Below, in pieces: positions 1 through 17,953 of a stretch of DNA of 64,000 nucleotides. Every line of letters begins with the position of its first letter. Positions within the stretch are counted from its first letter, which is position 1. This stretch comes from Pseudooceanicola endophyticus (GTDB taxonomy: Bacteria > Pseudomonadota > Alphaproteobacteria > Rhodobacterales > Rhodobacteraceae), in assembly GCF_018760365.1 (NCBI RefSeq), contig NZ_JAHIAB010000001.1, positions 575,813-639,812 of the forward strand. The letters run 5' to 3'. Under the pieces are notes generated by a model. That model searched no databases and had not been told where the DNA came from. It saw nothing but the letters and a program-made list of their open reading frames with translations. The position numbers and the translations under genes are program-made.

Positions 1-30
1 GCCGTCCAGCTTGATCACGTCGAGTTTCAT
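1..30 (-). CDS. rplD: 50S ribosomal protein L4, N-terminal fragment (cut by window edge)
   Basis: Only the first ten codons are inside the window; they read [10 protein letters not shown], the usual alphaproteobacterial L4 start. The ATG overlaps the stop of rplC by four bases (ATGA), the normal S10-operon arrangement and a sign of translational coupling. The protein would be a large-subunit protein lining the exit tunnel; nothing else of it can be judged here. Confidence 0.85.
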   Translation of the reverse strand, partial: MKLDVIKLDG

Positions 31-752
31 GCGTCGCCTTCCTTCTGCTCAGCCGCGGGCGCTTCGACAGCGGCGGCGGTTTTCAGAGCTGCCGGCAGAA
101 CGGCGTTCTCGGGGAACGGCTTCTTGACGGCATCCTTGACGGTGACCCAGCCACCCTTGGAACCGGGGACGGCACCCTTGATGAAGACCAGGCCGCGCTC
201 TGCGTCGGTCTTGACGACCTGCAGGTTCTGCGTGGTCACACGGACGGCACCCATGTGGCCGGCCATTTTCTTGCCCTTGAACACCTTGCCCGGGTCCTGG
301 CACTGGCCGGTCGAACCGTGCGAACGGTGCGAGATCGACACACCGTGCGAGGCGCGCAGACCGCCGAAGTTGTGGCGTTTCATGCCACCGGCGAAGCCCT
401 TACCGATCGAGGTACCGGCGACGTCGACGTACTGACCTGCGAAGTAGTGGTCGGCGGAGATTTCCGCGCCAACTTCGATCAGTGCCTCGGGGTCGACGCG
501 GAATTCGGCGACCTTGCGCTTGGGCTCGACGTTTGCAGCGGCGAAGTGGCCGCGCATGGCTTTCGAGGTGCGTTTTGCCTTGGCAGTGCCGGCGCCCAGC
601 TGGACGGCGGTGTAGCCATTGGCGTCGACGGTGCGCTGAGCAACAACCTGCAGGTTGTCGAGTTGCAGCACGGTCACGGGGATCTGCTTGCCGTCTTCCA
701 TGAAGAGACGGGTCATGCCGACCTTTTTAGCGATGATACCGGAACGCAGCAT
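27..752 (-). CDS. rplC: 50S ribosomal protein L3
   Basis: Encodes 241 residues recognisable as ribosomal protein L3, which binds 23S rRNA near the peptidyl-transferase centre and acts early in large-subunit assembly. The N-terminus [14 protein letters not shown] and the loop [13 protein letters not shown], followed by [16 protein letters not shown], are hallmark L3 segments. The C-terminal tail is Ala/Glu-rich and slightly longer than in enteric L3 (about 209 aa), as is common in alphaproteobacteria. It lies 14 nt downstream of rpsJ and overlaps rplD by 4 nt, so the three are co-transcribed as the start of the S10 operon. Confidence 0.97.
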   Translation of the reverse strand: MLRSGIIAKKVGMTRLFMEDGKQIPVTVLQLDNLQVVAQRTVDANGYTAVQLGAGTAKAKRTSKAMRGHFAAANVEPKRKVAEFRVDPEALIEVGAEISADHYFAGQYVDVAGTSIGKGFAGGMKRHNFGGLRASHGVSISHRSHGSTGQCQDPGKVFKGKKMAGHMGAVRVTTQNLQVVKTDAERGLVFIKGAVPGSKGGWVTVKDAVKKPFPENAVLPAALKTAAAVEAPAAEQKEGDA

Positions 753-766
753 ATCCGTTGCCTCCC

Positions 767-1072
767 TTACACCTTGATCTCGACGTCGACACCGGCAGCC
801 AGGTCGAGCTTCATCAGCGCGTCCACGGTCTGGGGGGTCGGGTCGACGATGTCGAGCAGACGCTTGTGCGTGCGGATCTCGAACTGATCGCGGGATTTCT
901 TGTCGACGTGAGGACCACGGAGAACCGTGAACTTCTCGATCTTGTTGGGCAGCGGGATCGGGCCACGGACCTGAGCGCCGGTGCGCTTGGCCGTGTTGAG
1001 GATTTCCTGGGTGCTGGCGTCCAGAACCCGGAAATCAAATGCCTTCAGCCGGATGCGAATGGTTTGGCTCAT
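767..1072 (-). CDS. rpsJ: 30S ribosomal protein S10
   Basis: Encodes 101 residues beginning [18 protein letters not shown], the canonical S10 start. S10 sits in the small-subunit head and also partners NusB in antitermination complexes. The length matches the family (about 102 aa). It is the first gene of the S10 operon: a terminator and a promoter-like sequence separate it from tuf upstream, and rplC follows after 14 nt. A purine-rich stretch lies just before the ATG. Confidence 0.97.
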   Translation of the reverse strand: MSQTIRIRLKAFDFRVLDASTQEILNTAKRTGAQVRGPIPLPNKIEKFTVLRGPHVDKKSRDQFEIRTHKRLLDIVDPTPQTVDALMKLDLAAGVDVEIKV

Positions 1073-1184
1073 TGTGTCAGCCTTTCGCGGCGTAGGAGTT
1101 GATAGGACGAACAGAGCTCACCTCTGTCCCTCGTCGAACCCAGCGGCGGACCCTAGGGGCAACCCGCCGTCTTGGAATTGGCGC

Positions 1185-1213
1185 GGGATACTCGGGACGG
1201 ACGCAGTTGTCCA
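1185..1213 (-). promoter_or_regulatory. Candidate sigma-70 promoter of the S10 operon
   Basis: On the minus strand TGGACA (1208-1213) and TATCCC (1185-1190) are separated by exactly 17 nt. The site is about 115 nt upstream of rpsJ and just downstream of the tuf terminator. The -35 matches consensus at five of six positions; the -10 is weaker. Confidence 0.5.
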
Positions 1214-1244
1214 GCCCCTAATTTCCCTTTCTGCGGGATGAAAG

Positions 1245-1266
1245 ACGGCCGGGTTTCCCCGGCCGT
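1245..1266 (-). terminator. Terminator after tuf copy 1
   Basis: A perfect 9-bp stem ACGGCCGGG/CCCGGCCGT closes a GAAA loop and is followed on the minus strand by CTTTC. It lies 56 nt past the tuf stop and separates the str operon from the S10 operon. The short U-tract makes partial read-through possible. Confidence 0.7.
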
Positions 1267-1321
1267 TTCAACCCGTATCGGTCAGTCGACCAGGAGCCCC
1301 CGAAAGGGCCCCTGCCCGGCA

Positions 1322-2497
1322 TCACTCGATGATTTTCGAGACGACGCCGGAGCCGACGGTGCGGCCGCCTTCACGGATAGCGAAGCGCAGCTTCTCTTCC
1401 ATGGCGATCGGCGCGATCAGCTCGACGGTGAACTTCAGGTTGTCGCCGGGCATGACCATCTCGGTGCCCTCGGGCAGTTCGACGGTGCCGGTGACGTCCG
1501 TGGTCCGGAAGTAGAACTGCGGGCGGTAGTTCGCGAAGAACGGCGTGTGACGGCCACCCTCTTCCTTGGTCAGGATGTAGGCTTCGGCTTCGAACTTGGT
1601 GTGCGGCTTGACCGAACCCGGCTTGCAGAGCACCTGGCCACGTTCCACGCCTTCACGGTCGATGCCGCGCAGCAGGGCGCCGATGTTGTCGCCGGCTTCC
1701 CCGCGATCCAGCAGCTTGCGGAACATTTCCACGCCGGTGCAGGTGGTTTTCTTGGTGGCCTTGATGCCGACGATTTCGAGTTCGTCGCCAACGTTGACCA
1801 CACCACGCTCGACGCGGCCGGTGACCACGGTGCCGCGGCCCGAGATCGAGAACACGTCTTCGATCGGCATCAGGAACGGCTGGTCGACAGCGCGTGCCGG
1901 CTGCGGGATGTACGCGTCAACGGCGGCCATCAGTTCGCGGATCTTGTTCTCGCCGATCTCGGGATCACGGCCTTCCAGTGCGGCCAGAGCCGAACCTGCG
2001 ATGACGGGGATGTCGTCGCCGGGGAAGTCGTAGGCGGACAGCAGTTCGCGCACTTCCATCTCGACGAGCTCCAGCAGCTCCTCGTCGTCGACCTGGTCGA
2101 CCTTGTTCATGAACACGACCATGGCGGGGATACCCACCTGGCGGCCCAGCAGGATGTGCTCGCGGGTCTGCGGCATCGGGCCGTCAGCTGCGTTCACGAC
2201 CAGGATCGCGCCGTCCATCTGGGCGGCACCGGTGATCATGTTCTTCACGTAGTCGGCGTGGCCGGGGCAGTCGACGTGCGCGTAGTGACGGGCTTCGGTC
2301 TCGTATTCCACGTGTGCGGTCGAGATCGTGATGCCACGGGCCTTCTCTTCGGGCGCGCCGTCGATCTGGTCGTAGGCCTTGAAGTCACCGAAGTACTTCG
2401 TGATCGCCGCCGTCAGCGTCGTCTTGCCGTGGTCAACGTGACCGATCGTGCCGATGTTGCAGTGCGGTTTGCCGCGCTCAAACTTTTCCTTTGCCAT
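1322..2497 (-). CDS. tuf: Elongation factor Tu, copy 1 (str operon)
   Basis: Encodes a 391-residue EF-Tu, the GTPase that delivers aminoacyl-tRNA to the ribosome. The G1 loop GHVDHGKT, G3 DCPGHADY and G4 NKVD are intact, and the protein ends in [10 protein letters not shown]. The start is the ATG at 2497 ([12 protein letters not shown]), preceded by AAGGAGG; an in-frame ATG further upstream would add 15 unrelated residues. It follows fusA in the str operon. A second copy at 22566-23741 gives the same protein and, by eye, differs at a single synonymous position (1403 versus 22647), while the sequences immediately outside the coding regions differ completely, indicating gene conversion limited to the ORF. 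Confidence 0.98.
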   Translation of the reverse strand: MAKEKFERGKPHCNIGTIGHVDHGKTTLTAAITKYFGDFKAYDQIDGAPEEKARGITISTAHVEYETEARHYAHVDCPGHADYVKNMITGAAQMDGAILVVNAADGPMPQTREHILLGRQVGIPAMVVFMNKVDQVDDEELLELVEMEVRELLSAYDFPGDDIPVIAGSALAALEGRDPEIGENKIRELMAAVDAYIPQPARAVDQPFLMPIEDVFSISGRGTVVTGRVERGVVNVGDELEIVGIKATKKTTCTGVEMFRKLLDRGEAGDNIGALLRGIDREGVERGQVLCKPGSVKPHTKFEAEAYILTKEEGGRHTPFFANYRPQFYFRTTDVTGTVELPEGTEMVMPGDNLKFTVELIAPIAMEEKLRFAIREGGRTVGSGVVSKIIE

Positions 2498-2578
2498 GAT
2501 GGCCTCCTTGCATTGGCGGTCGGCGGGCATGTGGCCCGCCAAGCGTGGAATGCCGGCGGGGTCACCCCCGCCTGGCGC

Positions 2579-4702
2579 TTATGCGTATTTCGCCTGGATC
2601 TCTTCCGAGATGTTCGACGGAACCGGATCGTAGTGGTCGAACTGCATCGTGAACTGCGCGCGGCCCGAGGACATGGAGCGCAGGTTGTTGATGTAGCCGA
2701 ACATGTTCGCCAGCGGCACGAAGGCCTGGATCGCAACGGCGTTGCCGCGCGGTTCCTGGCCGGAGACCTGGCCACGACGGGACGTCAGGTCGCCGATGAT
2801 CGAACCGGTGTATTCTTCCGGGGTGATCACTTCGACCTTCATCATCGGCTCGAGCAGCTTGGCGCCTGCCTTGCGGAGGCCTTCACGCATGCACATACGA
2901 GCAGCGATTTCGAACGCGAGGACCGAGGAGTCGACGTCGTGGAACTTACCGTCCAGCAGCGCGACCTTGAAGTCGATCACCGGGAAGCCTGCCAGCGGAC
3001 CGGAGTCCATGACCGACTTGATGCCTTTTTCGACACCCGGGATGTATTCCTTCGGAACCGCACCACCGACGATCTTGCTCTCGAACGAGTAGCCTTCGCC
3101 CGCTTCGGTCGGGCTGATGACCAGCTTGACCTCTGCGAACTGACCCGAACCACCCGACTGTTTCTTGTGGGTGTAGGAGTGCTCGACCTCGTGACCGATG
3201 GTCTCGCGGTAGGCCACCTGCGGCGCACCGATGTTCGCCTCGACCTTGAATTCGCGCTTCAGACGATCAACGAGGATGTCGAGGTGAAGTTCGCCCATGC
3301 CCTTCATGATGGTCTGACCGGACTCGAGGTCGGTCTCCACGCGGAAGGAGGGGTCTTCAGCCGCCAGACGCTGCAGGCCTGCAGACATCTTTTCCTGGTC
3401 GTTCTTGGTCTTCGGCTCGATCGCGATCTCGATCACCGGATCCGGGAAGGTCATGGTTTCCAGCACGACCGGGGCGTTCTGCGCGCAGAGCGTGTCACCG
3501 GTGGTGGTTTCCTTCAGACCTGCCAGGGCGATGATGTCGCCGGCGAATGCCTCTTCGATCTCTTCACGATCGTTCGAGTGCATCATCATCATACGACCAA
3601 CGCGTTCTTTCTTGCCTTTGGTCGAGTTGAGGATGCTGTCGCCCTTCTTCATCACGCCGGAGTAGATCCGGGTGAAGGTCAGGGAGCCGACGAACGGGTC
3701 GTTCATGATCTTGAACGCGAGGCCCGAGAGGGGCTCTTCGTCCGAAGCGTGACGGGCGATGTTGCGCTCTTCGGTCTCGTCGTCCGGGCTGAAGCCCATG
3801 TACGGCGGAACGTCGAGCGGACCCGGCAGGAAGTCGATCACGGCGTTCAGGAGGGGCTGGACGCCCTTGTTCTTGAACGCGGAGCCGGCCAGGACGGGAA
3901 CGAAGGTCAGCGTCAGGCAGCCCTGGCGGATCAGTTTCCGCAGGGTGTCGACGTCGGGCTCGTTGCCTTCCAGGTACGCTTCCATCGCGTCGTCGTCCAT
4001 TTCGACGGCGTTCTCGATCATGGTCGCGCGCCATTCTTCGGCGAGGTCCTGCAGATCTTCACGGATCGGCTGACGCACCCAGGCAGCGCCCAGGTCTTCA
4101 CCCTTCCAGACCCACTCTTCCATCATGATCAGGTCGATGATGCCTTCCAGCTGATCCTCGGCACCGATGGGCAGAGCCACGGGAACGGGGGTCGCGCCGG
4201 TACGGTCCTTGATCATCTTCACGCAGTTGAAGAAGTCGGCACCGATCTTGTCCATCTTGTTGACGAACACGATCCGCGGAACCTTGTAACGGTCGGCCTG
4301 GCGCCAGACGGTTTCCGTCTGGGGCTCAACGCCGGCGTTACCGTCAAGAAGGCAGACCGCGCCGTCGAGAACGGCGAGCGAACGCTCGACTTCGATGGTG
4401 AAGTCGACGTGTCCGGGGGTGTCGATGATGTTGAAGCGGAACTTCGTGTCATCGGTACCTTCGAGCGTCGGATCTTCCTGGCGCTGCCAGAAAGTGGTCG
4501 TGGCAGCCGAAGTGATCGTGATGCCGCGTTCCTGTTCCTGCTCCATCCAGTCCATGGTGGCGGCGCCGTCGTGGACTTCGCCGATCTTGTGGGACTTGCC
4601 GGTGTAGTAGAGGATACGCTCGGTGGTCGTGGTCTTGCCGGCATCGATGTGGGCCATGATGCCGAAGTTACGATACCGGGTCAGCGGATATGCGCGTGCC
4701 AT
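2579..4702 (-). CDS. fusA: Elongation factor G
   Basis: Encodes a 707-residue EF-G, the translocation GTPase that also helps recycle ribosomes. The GTPase motifs [15 protein letters not shown] (G1), DTPGHVDF (G3) and NKMDK (G4) are present, and the length fits the family (about 690-710 aa). The C-terminal domains IV-V include [18 protein letters not shown]. The start [12 protein letters not shown] is typical for alphaproteobacteria. It lies 21 nt downstream of rpsG and 81 nt upstream of tuf, so it is an internal gene of the str operon. I see no second fusA in the window. Confidence 0.98.
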   Translation of the reverse strand: MARAYPLTRYRNFGIMAHIDAGKTTTTERILYYTGKSHKIGEVHDGAATMDWMEQEQERGITITSAATTTFWQRQEDPTLEGTDDTKFRFNIIDTPGHVDFTIEVERSLAVLDGAVCLLDGNAGVEPQTETVWRQADRYKVPRIVFVNKMDKIGADFFNCVKMIKDRTGATPVPVALPIGAEDQLEGIIDLIMMEEWVWKGEDLGAAWVRQPIREDLQDLAEEWRATMIENAVEMDDDAMEAYLEGNEPDVDTLRKLIRQGCLTLTFVPVLAGSAFKNKGVQPLLNAVIDFLPGPLDVPPYMGFSPDDETEERNIARHASDEEPLSGLAFKIMNDPFVGSLTFTRIYSGVMKKGDSILNSTKGKKERVGRMMMMHSNDREEIEEAFAGDIIALAGLKETTTGDTLCAQNAPVVLETMTFPDPVIEIAIEPKTKNDQEKMSAGLQRLAAEDPSFRVETDLESGQTIMKGMGELHLDILVDRLKREFKVEANIGAPQVAYRETIGHEVEHSYTHKKQSGGSGQFAEVKLVISPTEAGEGYSFESKIVGGAVPKEYIPGVEKGIKSVMDSGPLAGFPVIDFKVALLDGKFHDVDSSVLAFEIAARMCMREGLRKAGAKLLEPMMKVEVITPEEYTGSIIGDLTSRRGQVSGQEPRGNAVAIQAFVPLANMFGYINNLRSMSSGRAQFTMQFDHYDPVPSNISEEIQAKYA

Positions 4703-4723
4703 GGGGCCTGCCTTCCTGAAAGA

Positions 4724-5206
<483 letters not shown>

Positions 5207-5578
5207 TTACTTCGGACGCTTCGCGCCGTATTTGGAGCGGCGCTGCTTACGATCTTTGACGCCATGGGTATCCAGCACACCGCGCAGGATGTGGTAACGG
5301 ACACCCGGAAGGTCTTTCACACGGCCGCCGCGGATCAGGACAACAGAGTGCTCCTGAAGGTTGTGCGATTCACCGGGGATGTAGGAGATGACCTCGAAGC
5401 CGTTGGTCAGGCGAACCTTCGCAACTTTCCGCATTGCGGAGTTCGGTTTCTTCGGGGTCGTCGTGTAAACGCGAGTGCAAACGCCACGCTTCTGGGGGCA
5501 TTGCTCCAGGTGCATCGACTTCGAGCGTTTCACTTTGGGCTGCCGCGGCTTGCGGATCAGCTGCTGGATCGTAGGCAT
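5207..5578 (-). CDS. rpsL: 30S ribosomal protein S12
   Basis: Encodes the 123-residue S12, a decoding-centre protein needed for translational accuracy. [15 protein letters not shown] is the standard start. The lysines in [11 protein letters not shown] and in [13 protein letters not shown], whose substitution gives streptomycin resistance in other bacteria, are wild type. It is the first gene of rpsL-rpsG-fusA-tuf. A candidate promoter lies about 310 nt upstream, with an intrinsic terminator in between. Confidence 0.97.
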   Translation of the reverse strand: MPTIQQLIRKPRQPKVKRSKSMHLEQCPQKRGVCTRVYTTTPKKPNSAMRKVAKVRLTNGFEVISYIPGESHNLQEHSVVLIRGGRVKDLPGVRYHILRGVLDTHGVKDRKQRRSKYGAKRPK

Positions 5579-5598
5579 AGGGTTATATTCCCGTCTCT

Positions 5599-5610
5599 AA
5601 CACTAGTGTT
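5599..5610. other. 12-bp perfect palindrome upstream of rpsL
   Basis: AACACTAGTGTT is its own reverse complement and ends about 20 nt before the rpsL ATG; the minus strand then reads GGGAATATAACCCT before the start codon. It could be an operator or an RNA hairpin near the ribosome-binding site. Function unknown. Confidence 0.4.
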
Positions 5611-5754
5611 GCATGAGGGGCCGTGTCCCCATGCGTTTTCCTTCCAAATGGTCCTCGGCGCGTCCGCCGGGTCCGGTTGCTCCCCGCACCTTGCGGCGCG
5701 GATCTCGTGTGGGGACCGAGGTCCCCAAATGGTCCGTCACACTTGCGCGCAACG

Positions 5755-5798
5755 TAAAAAACCGCATCCGACCCCACGCTCACGGGGATCGACGCGGT
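5755..5798 (-). terminator. Intrinsic terminator/attenuator in the rpsL leader
   Basis: Read on the minus strand, ACCGCGUC pairs with the UGCGGU-side arm (8 bp including one G-U). It encloses a second GAUCCC/GGGGUC stem and is followed by a run of six U. The structure lies between the candidate promoter at 5890-5918 and rpsL, so it should attenuate the operon or end a short RNA. Confidence 0.65.
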
Positions 5799-5889
5799 GG
5801 GTTTTCCAGAGGATCGGGGCGGTGGACCCGGATCTTGACCACTTCATTCTGGAAGGCCAAGGGGCGGCCCCCTCGCCTGATTGGAGGCG

Positions 5890-5918
5890 CGTATAGGGGG
5901 AGTCGGAAGGGTTGTCAA
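5890..5918 (-). promoter_or_regulatory. Strong sigma-70 promoter upstream of rpsL
   Basis: TTGACA (5913-5918) and TATACG (5890-5895) are spaced by exactly 17 nt on the minus strand, directly after the rhamnosyltransferase gene. The -35 is a perfect consensus match. The predicted start near 5883 would give a leader of about 305 nt to rpsL, or an RNA of about 125 nt if transcription stops at 5755-5798. Confidence 0.75.
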
Positions 5919-5978
5919 CAAGCGCTGAACGCAGCGTCCGCGTCATCGCCCTTCCCTGCTTGCCCCGATACGCCTTTT

Positions 5979-6812
5979 TCAGCGCATGTCCCGGGCGTTC
6001 CAAGCCTTTTCCAGCAGTTGCCGGTCAAGCCCGAAGCGGCGCTGCAACAGGGCAGCGGACGTCTCGTGTCCGGGCGGTTCGCGGGGGATCATCCCCGAGA
6101 CCCGGCTGTCGTTCGCACCATGGACGCCGCGCAGGTACATCGGAGGGGCGGGCAAGGTCAATGTCGGAATCCGGCTCCAGACGCGACGGTGATTGAAATC
6201 CTGCACGCAGCGGCTGCTGCCGGGACGGCAGAACAGCGTCAGCCCGGCCGCCCATTGCGGCGCATGGACCGGATGCAGGCGGATGCCCTGCCCCGCCTCG
6301 ACGATCAGCCCGGCGTTGTAATCCAGCGCCGCGCGCCCGGCTTCCCGCCAGAGCGGTGCCAGATGGGCGAAATCGGCACGGCTGCGGGCCACGTGATCGC
6401 AGGCCAGCCCGTCGTCGTCGTCCAGGGTGAATTCCCCGACCACCCGGGCGCCGGGATCGCGGGCCTGGCACAGGGCAGCCCGGCACAGTGCCCGGTGCCC
6501 CTGCCCCTCTGGCGCGGACCAGAGGCGGATCTGCGGCACGCAGGCACAGAGCGTCTCCAGGCGGGCCCTCCAGGGGGCAGGCAGCCCGTCGCCATGCACC
6601 AGGACCAGCGTGAAGTCCGGGTCGTCCTGGGCCCTCAGGGAGGGCAGGCAGAGCTGTTCGAAGAACCAGAAGCGCAACGCCAGCCGGGCCGGATCGTACA
6701 GCCGCGCCCGATTGGTCTGCAGATCCCGGTCGGCATGGGCGAAGCCATCGCCCAGCGTCGGGTAGGAAAACCGGCAGAGGCCCAGGATCTGGATCCCCGC
6801 CCGGCAGGTCAC
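5979..6812 (-). CDS. Putative rhamnosyltransferase family protein (glycosyltransferase-like)
   Basis: Encodes 277 residues. The N-terminal segment GLCRFSYPTLGDGF and the acidic cluster FTLDDDDGL resemble the bacterial 'putative rhamnosyl transferase' family (PF11316), with DDD as the likely metal/sugar-nucleotide site. No signal peptide or membrane segment is visible, so a cytoplasmic enzyme acting on a surface polysaccharide or small molecule is likely. I start it at the GTG at 6812, which overlaps the stop of the transporter gene by four bases (GTGA); upstream in-frame codons lie inside the transporter. It forms a two-gene unit with that transporter, inserted between rpoC and rpsL. Acceptor and donor sugar are unknown. 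Confidence 0.7.
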   Translation of the reverse strand: MTCRAGIQILGLCRFSYPTLGDGFAHADRDLQTNRARLYDPARLALRFWFFEQLCLPSLRAQDDPDFTLVLVHGDGLPAPWRARLETLCACVPQIRLWSAPEGQGHRALCRAALCQARDPGARVVGEFTLDDDDGLACDHVARSRADFAHLAPLWREAGRAALDYNAGLIVEAGQGIRLHPVHAPQWAAGLTLFCRPGSSRCVQDFNHRRVWSRIPTLTLPAPPMYLRGVHGANDSRVSGMIPREPPGHETSAALLQRRFGLDRQLLEKAWNARDMR

Positions 6813-7711
6813 GGACGCATCTCCGGGCCGACCGCGGCTGCCACCGGGCGCCGGCGTCCGGCGCGGGCCTCCCGATAAAGGGTGAACAGCCCCGAGGCGA
6901 CGATCACCGCCGCCCCGGCCAGGGTCATCAGGCGCGGCCATTCGCCGAACAGCATCAACCCGGCGATCAGCGCCCAGATCAGGCTGGTGTAGCGGAACGG
7001 CGACACGAAGGAGATCTCTCCGCGCCGCATCGCCTCGATGATCGCCAGGTAGGACAGCAGCACCAGGCCCGCCGTCAGCGCCACGAGGGTCAGCAGGCCG
7101 GGGCTCGCAGGTTGCCAGGGGTCCGCCCCGCTGGTCACCGCGAAGACCGCCATCACCGCCGCCGCCGAGATCGTCGTCACCGTAAGCGAGGACACCCCCG
7201 CAGAGAGCCGCCGCGTGCACAGGTCGCGCAGCGCCACGAACAGCACCGAGATCAGCACGTAGATCGCCGAGACGTCGAAGGCATCGGTGCCCGGGCGCAC
7301 GATCATCAGCACCCCCAGGAACCCCGCCAGGATCGCCAGCAGGCGCCGCCAGCCCACCGCCTCCCCGAGGAAGAGCGCAGCGCCCAGCGTCACCACCAGC
7401 GGCGTCGATTGCAGCACCGCCACCACGTTGGCGAAGGGCATCCGCACCAAAGCGTAAAGATAGAACCAGGCGGCGCCGATTTCCCCCACCGCGCGCAGCA
7501 GCACCAGCGACCAGTCGCGCCGGCTCATCTGCCAGGCGGCGCGGCGGCGGGCCAGCACGGCCAGCAGCGCCAGCACGATCAGCCCATTGCGCAGGACGAT
7601 GATCTGGCTCAGCGGCAGGCTGACCGAGATGAGCTTGATGATCGCGTCGCTGATCGTCAGCAGCAGCAGCGCCACCGTCATCATCCCGGCCGCGCGCAGA
7701 TTGTCCGTCAT
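6809..7711 (-). CDS. DMT-superfamily (EamA) transporter
   Basis: Encodes a 300-residue integral membrane protein with about ten hydrophobic segments arranged as two EamA-like halves; examples are MMTVALLLLTISDAIIKLI near the start and LMTLAGAAVIVASGLFTLY near the end. The loop IVLRNGLIVL and the FANVVAVLQSTPLVV segment are typical of drug/metabolite exporters. The ATG at 7711 is chosen because GGAGG lies 8 nt upstream; an alternative start would add 15 residues. Located 146 nt after rpoC across a terminator and overlapping the rhamnosyltransferase gene by 4 nt. The substrate cannot be inferred. Confidence 0.85.
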   Translation of the reverse strand: MTDNLRAAGMMTVALLLLTISDAIIKLISVSLPLSQIIVLRNGLIVLALLAVLARRRAAWQMSRRDWSLVLLRAVGEIGAAWFYLYALVRMPFANVVAVLQSTPLVVTLGAALFLGEAVGWRRLLAILAGFLGVLMIVRPGTDAFDVSAIYVLISVLFVALRDLCTRRLSAGVSSLTVTTISAAAVMAVFAVTSGADPWQPASPGLLTLVALTAGLVLLSYLAIIEAMRRGEISFVSPFRYTSLIWALIAGLMLFGEWPRLMTLAGAAVIVASGLFTLYREARAGRRRPVAAAVGPEMRP

Positions 7712-7802
7712 GAAACCTCCGGCGGGTCCGAAACGGACCCCTGCCCCGTTCATGCCCGCAGGACCGCGGCTTGCCCAGCCCCTTTTCCGGATCCCGGAAC
7801 GC

Positions 7803-7830
7803 AAAAGGGGCCCCCGTTGCCGGGAGCCCC
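7803..7830 (-). terminator. Terminator of the rpoBC operon
   Basis: On the minus strand a 10-bp stem GGGGCUCCCG/CGGGGGCCCC with a GCAA tetraloop is followed directly by UUUU. It begins 28 nt after the rpoC stop. This is the best-formed intrinsic terminator in the window. Confidence 0.88.
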
Positions 7831-7857
7831 CTGTTCTCAGTCCCTTTCGGGAAACGC

Positions 7858-12090
<4,233 letters not shown>

Positions 12091-12165
12091 GTCGTTTTCC
12101 TAGATAGACAGGTCGGGGAGTGAGGGTGGGGCGACATCACGCCGCCCCGGAGCAAGCGGTGGGGC

Positions 12166-16302
<4,137 letters not shown>

Positions 16303-16477
16303 GACGGGTCTCACCTTTCGTTTCTCTACGGGTCGCGCGCCGTCGGGCCCCGGCGCAACGCCCAATCGAGACAGGGGGTTCGGATCCATGCCTGGCCACC
16401 GTCCCAATGGTGACCTCCCGATCCGCGAACCTCGCCTTAGGCAGGACTTTCAGAAAAGCCCTCTCTGAGACAGGTTC

Positions 16478-16507
16478 GGCTGAACGCGGGTATCCCCGCG
16501 TCCAGCC
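16478..16507 (-). promoter_or_regulatory. Stem-loop between rplL and rpoB (attenuator or processing site)
   Basis: The minus strand reads GGCUGGACGCGGG-GAUA-CCCGCGUUCAGCC, a 13-bp stem with one G-U pair and no U-tract after it. In other bacteria the rplL-rpoB spacer holds a partial attenuator and an RNase III site; this structure is in the equivalent position. The rest of the 245-nt spacer shows nothing clear. Confidence 0.55.
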
Positions 16508-16547
16508 TTGGAAATCCTTGCATCCGGGACAGGCCCGGAAAGCCGGA

Positions 16548-16925
16548 TTACTTGATTTCGATCTCGGCGCCAGCTGCTTCCAGCTTGCCCTTGATGTCTT
16601 CGGCTTCTTCTTTCGAAACGCCTTCTTTGACAGCCTTGCCGCCGGCTTCGACCAGCTCTTTGGCTTCTTTGAGGCCCAGGCCGGTGATGCCGCGGACTTC
16701 TTTGATGACGTTGATTTTGGAAGCGCCGGCCGACTTCAGGATGACGTCGAACTCGGTTTTCTCTTCTTCGGCTGCGCCAGCGTCGGCTGCCGGACCTGCG
16801 ACCATGACGGCGCCGCCAGCTGCGGGCTCGATGCCGTACTCGTCCTTCAGGATGGTTTTCAGTTCTTGTGCTTCGAGAAGCGTCAGACCAACGATCTCTT
16901 CTGCCAGTTTCTTCAGATCAGCCAT
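16548..16925 (-). CDS. rplL: 50S ribosomal protein L7/L12
   Basis: Encodes 125 residues starting [20 protein letters not shown], the N-terminal dimerisation domain of L7/L12. An Ala-rich hinge ([13 protein letters not shown]) follows, then the C-terminal factor-binding domain with [20 protein letters not shown]. It is the stalk protein that recruits EF-Tu, EF-G and other GTPases and binds L10. It lies 74 nt downstream of rplJ in the same transcription unit. Confidence 0.97.
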   Translation of the reverse strand: MADLKKLAEEIVGLTLLEAQELKTILKDEYGIEPAAGGAVMVAGPAADAGAAEEEKTEFDVILKSAGASKINVIKEVRGITGLGLKEAKELVEAGGKAVKEGVSKEEAEDIKGKLEAAGAEIEIK

Positions 16926-16999
16926 TTTGTGACTCTTTCCGTATCTCTAGATGTGTTCCAACGTTGGGGCTTAGGACCCTACGCCAGTCGCAAGGTTGC

Positions 17000-17524
17000 T
17001 TACGCCGCCTTGTCCTCGAACTTTTCTTCGATCGTGGACAGGATGGAGGCGATATTCGAAGCAGGAGCGCCAATGGCACCGGCGATGTTCGAGGCGGGTG
17101 CGCCGATGCACGACACGATCTGAGCAATGAGCTCTTCGCGCGAGGGCATCTTCGACACGGCTTCGACACCGGCACGGTCCAGTGCGGTTTCACCCATTGC
17201 GCCGCCGAGAATTTCGAACTTCTTGTTCTCTTTGGCGAAATCTTCCGCGACCTTCGCTGCTGCGACAGGGTCTTCGGAGTAGGTGAGCACCGTCATGCCC
17301 GTGAGAAGATCGGCCATGCTTGCGCAGGGCTTGCCTTCCAGGGCGATCTTGGCGAGCCTGTTCTTGGCGACACGCACGCTACCACCGGCCTCACGGGCCT
17401 TGGCGCGCAGCGACTGCATGTCTGCAACCGTGAGACCGGTGTAGTGGGCAACCACCACAACGCCAGAGCTTTCGAAGATCTGGCCGAGTTCGTCGACCAC
17501 TTTCTCTTTCTGGGCTCTATCCAC
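17000..17524 (-). CDS. rplJ: 50S ribosomal protein L10
   Basis: Encodes 174 residues. The start codon is GTG (17522-17524, GTGGATAGA), matching the MDRAQKEK start usual in this group, with GGAG upstream. L10 anchors L7/L12 dimers to the ribosomal stalk base. Conserved segments include [16 protein letters not shown] and [12 protein letters not shown]. It is the first gene of rplJL and is preceded by a long structured leader, consistent with the known L10-L12 autoregulation of this operon. Upstream, a head-on gene separates it from rplKA, so it needs its own promoter. Confidence 0.96.
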   Translation of the reverse strand: MDRAQKEKVVDELGQIFESSGVVVVAHYTGLTVADMQSLRAKAREAGGSVRVAKNRLAKIALEGKPCASMADLLTGMTVLTYSEDPVAAAKVAEDFAKENKKFEILGGAMGETALDRAGVEAVSKMPSREELIAQIVSCIGAPASNIAGAIGAPASNIASILSTIEEKFEDKAA

Positions 17525-17526
17525 AG

Positions 17527-17640
17527 TTTCACTCCAAGTAGGGAGGTGTGACCCTCCGGCTCATTTCTGCCGGAACGAACGTCCCGGCATGCGGGTCCGT
17601 AAACGGGTCCGTCCAAGGTCGCCCCGGGGAGCCGCATGCG
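17527..17640 (-). promoter_or_regulatory. Putative L10 leader (rplJ 5' UTR)
   Basis: On the minus strand just before rplJ there are consecutive small stem-loops: CCGG-loop-CCGG and GGAGG-GUCACA-CCUCC, then CUUGGAGUGAAACUGUG containing the ribosome-binding site. Farther up, GGACCCG repeats and a GC-rich segment can also pair. Position and form match the L10 leader class, where the L10(L12)4 complex represses translation. I infer this from position and foldability, not from a covariance search. Confidence 0.5.
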
Positions 17641-17762
17641 CGGGCCCGAAGAAATCTGGTTCTTTCCCGTCTCAGGCAGGAATTATGGCCCACATGCGCG
17701 AACCACCCGCCGTCTCGGACGAATCGTCGGGCCAACCGAATCCGGACGACCTGACCAGAGGG

Positions 17763-17791
17763 CTTCTAAGCCTTCCGGAAGCGGATGTGAA
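17763..17791 (-). promoter_or_regulatory. Candidate promoter of rplJL
   Basis: TTCACA (17786-17791) and TAGAAG (17763-17768) are 17 nt apart on the minus strand, matching consensus at 5/6 and 4/6. It lies about 240 nt upstream of rplJ, in the region between the divergently oriented rplJ and the YkgJ-type gene. Confidence 0.45.
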
Positions 17792-17953
17792 GAGCAAAAT
17801 AAACGTGAACAGGCCGCACGTCGGAACGGCGGCACTTTTCGGCGGGCCAGTGCCGGTCCGGGGACCCGCTGGCACCATGATCCCGGATCTTATACGCTTG
17901 AAGGCGGCCCTGTGCCAGTGATCCCTTCAGATTGGAAGCGAAAGACCCACCCC

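Noticed and set aside
5737-5847. 36-codon minus-strand frame (MKWSRSGSTAPILW...) spanning the rpsL-leader terminator, a possible leader peptide
   Set aside because: No ribosome-binding site precedes it, there is no run of regulatory codons, and the frame overlaps the hairpin by chance in a GC-rich segment.
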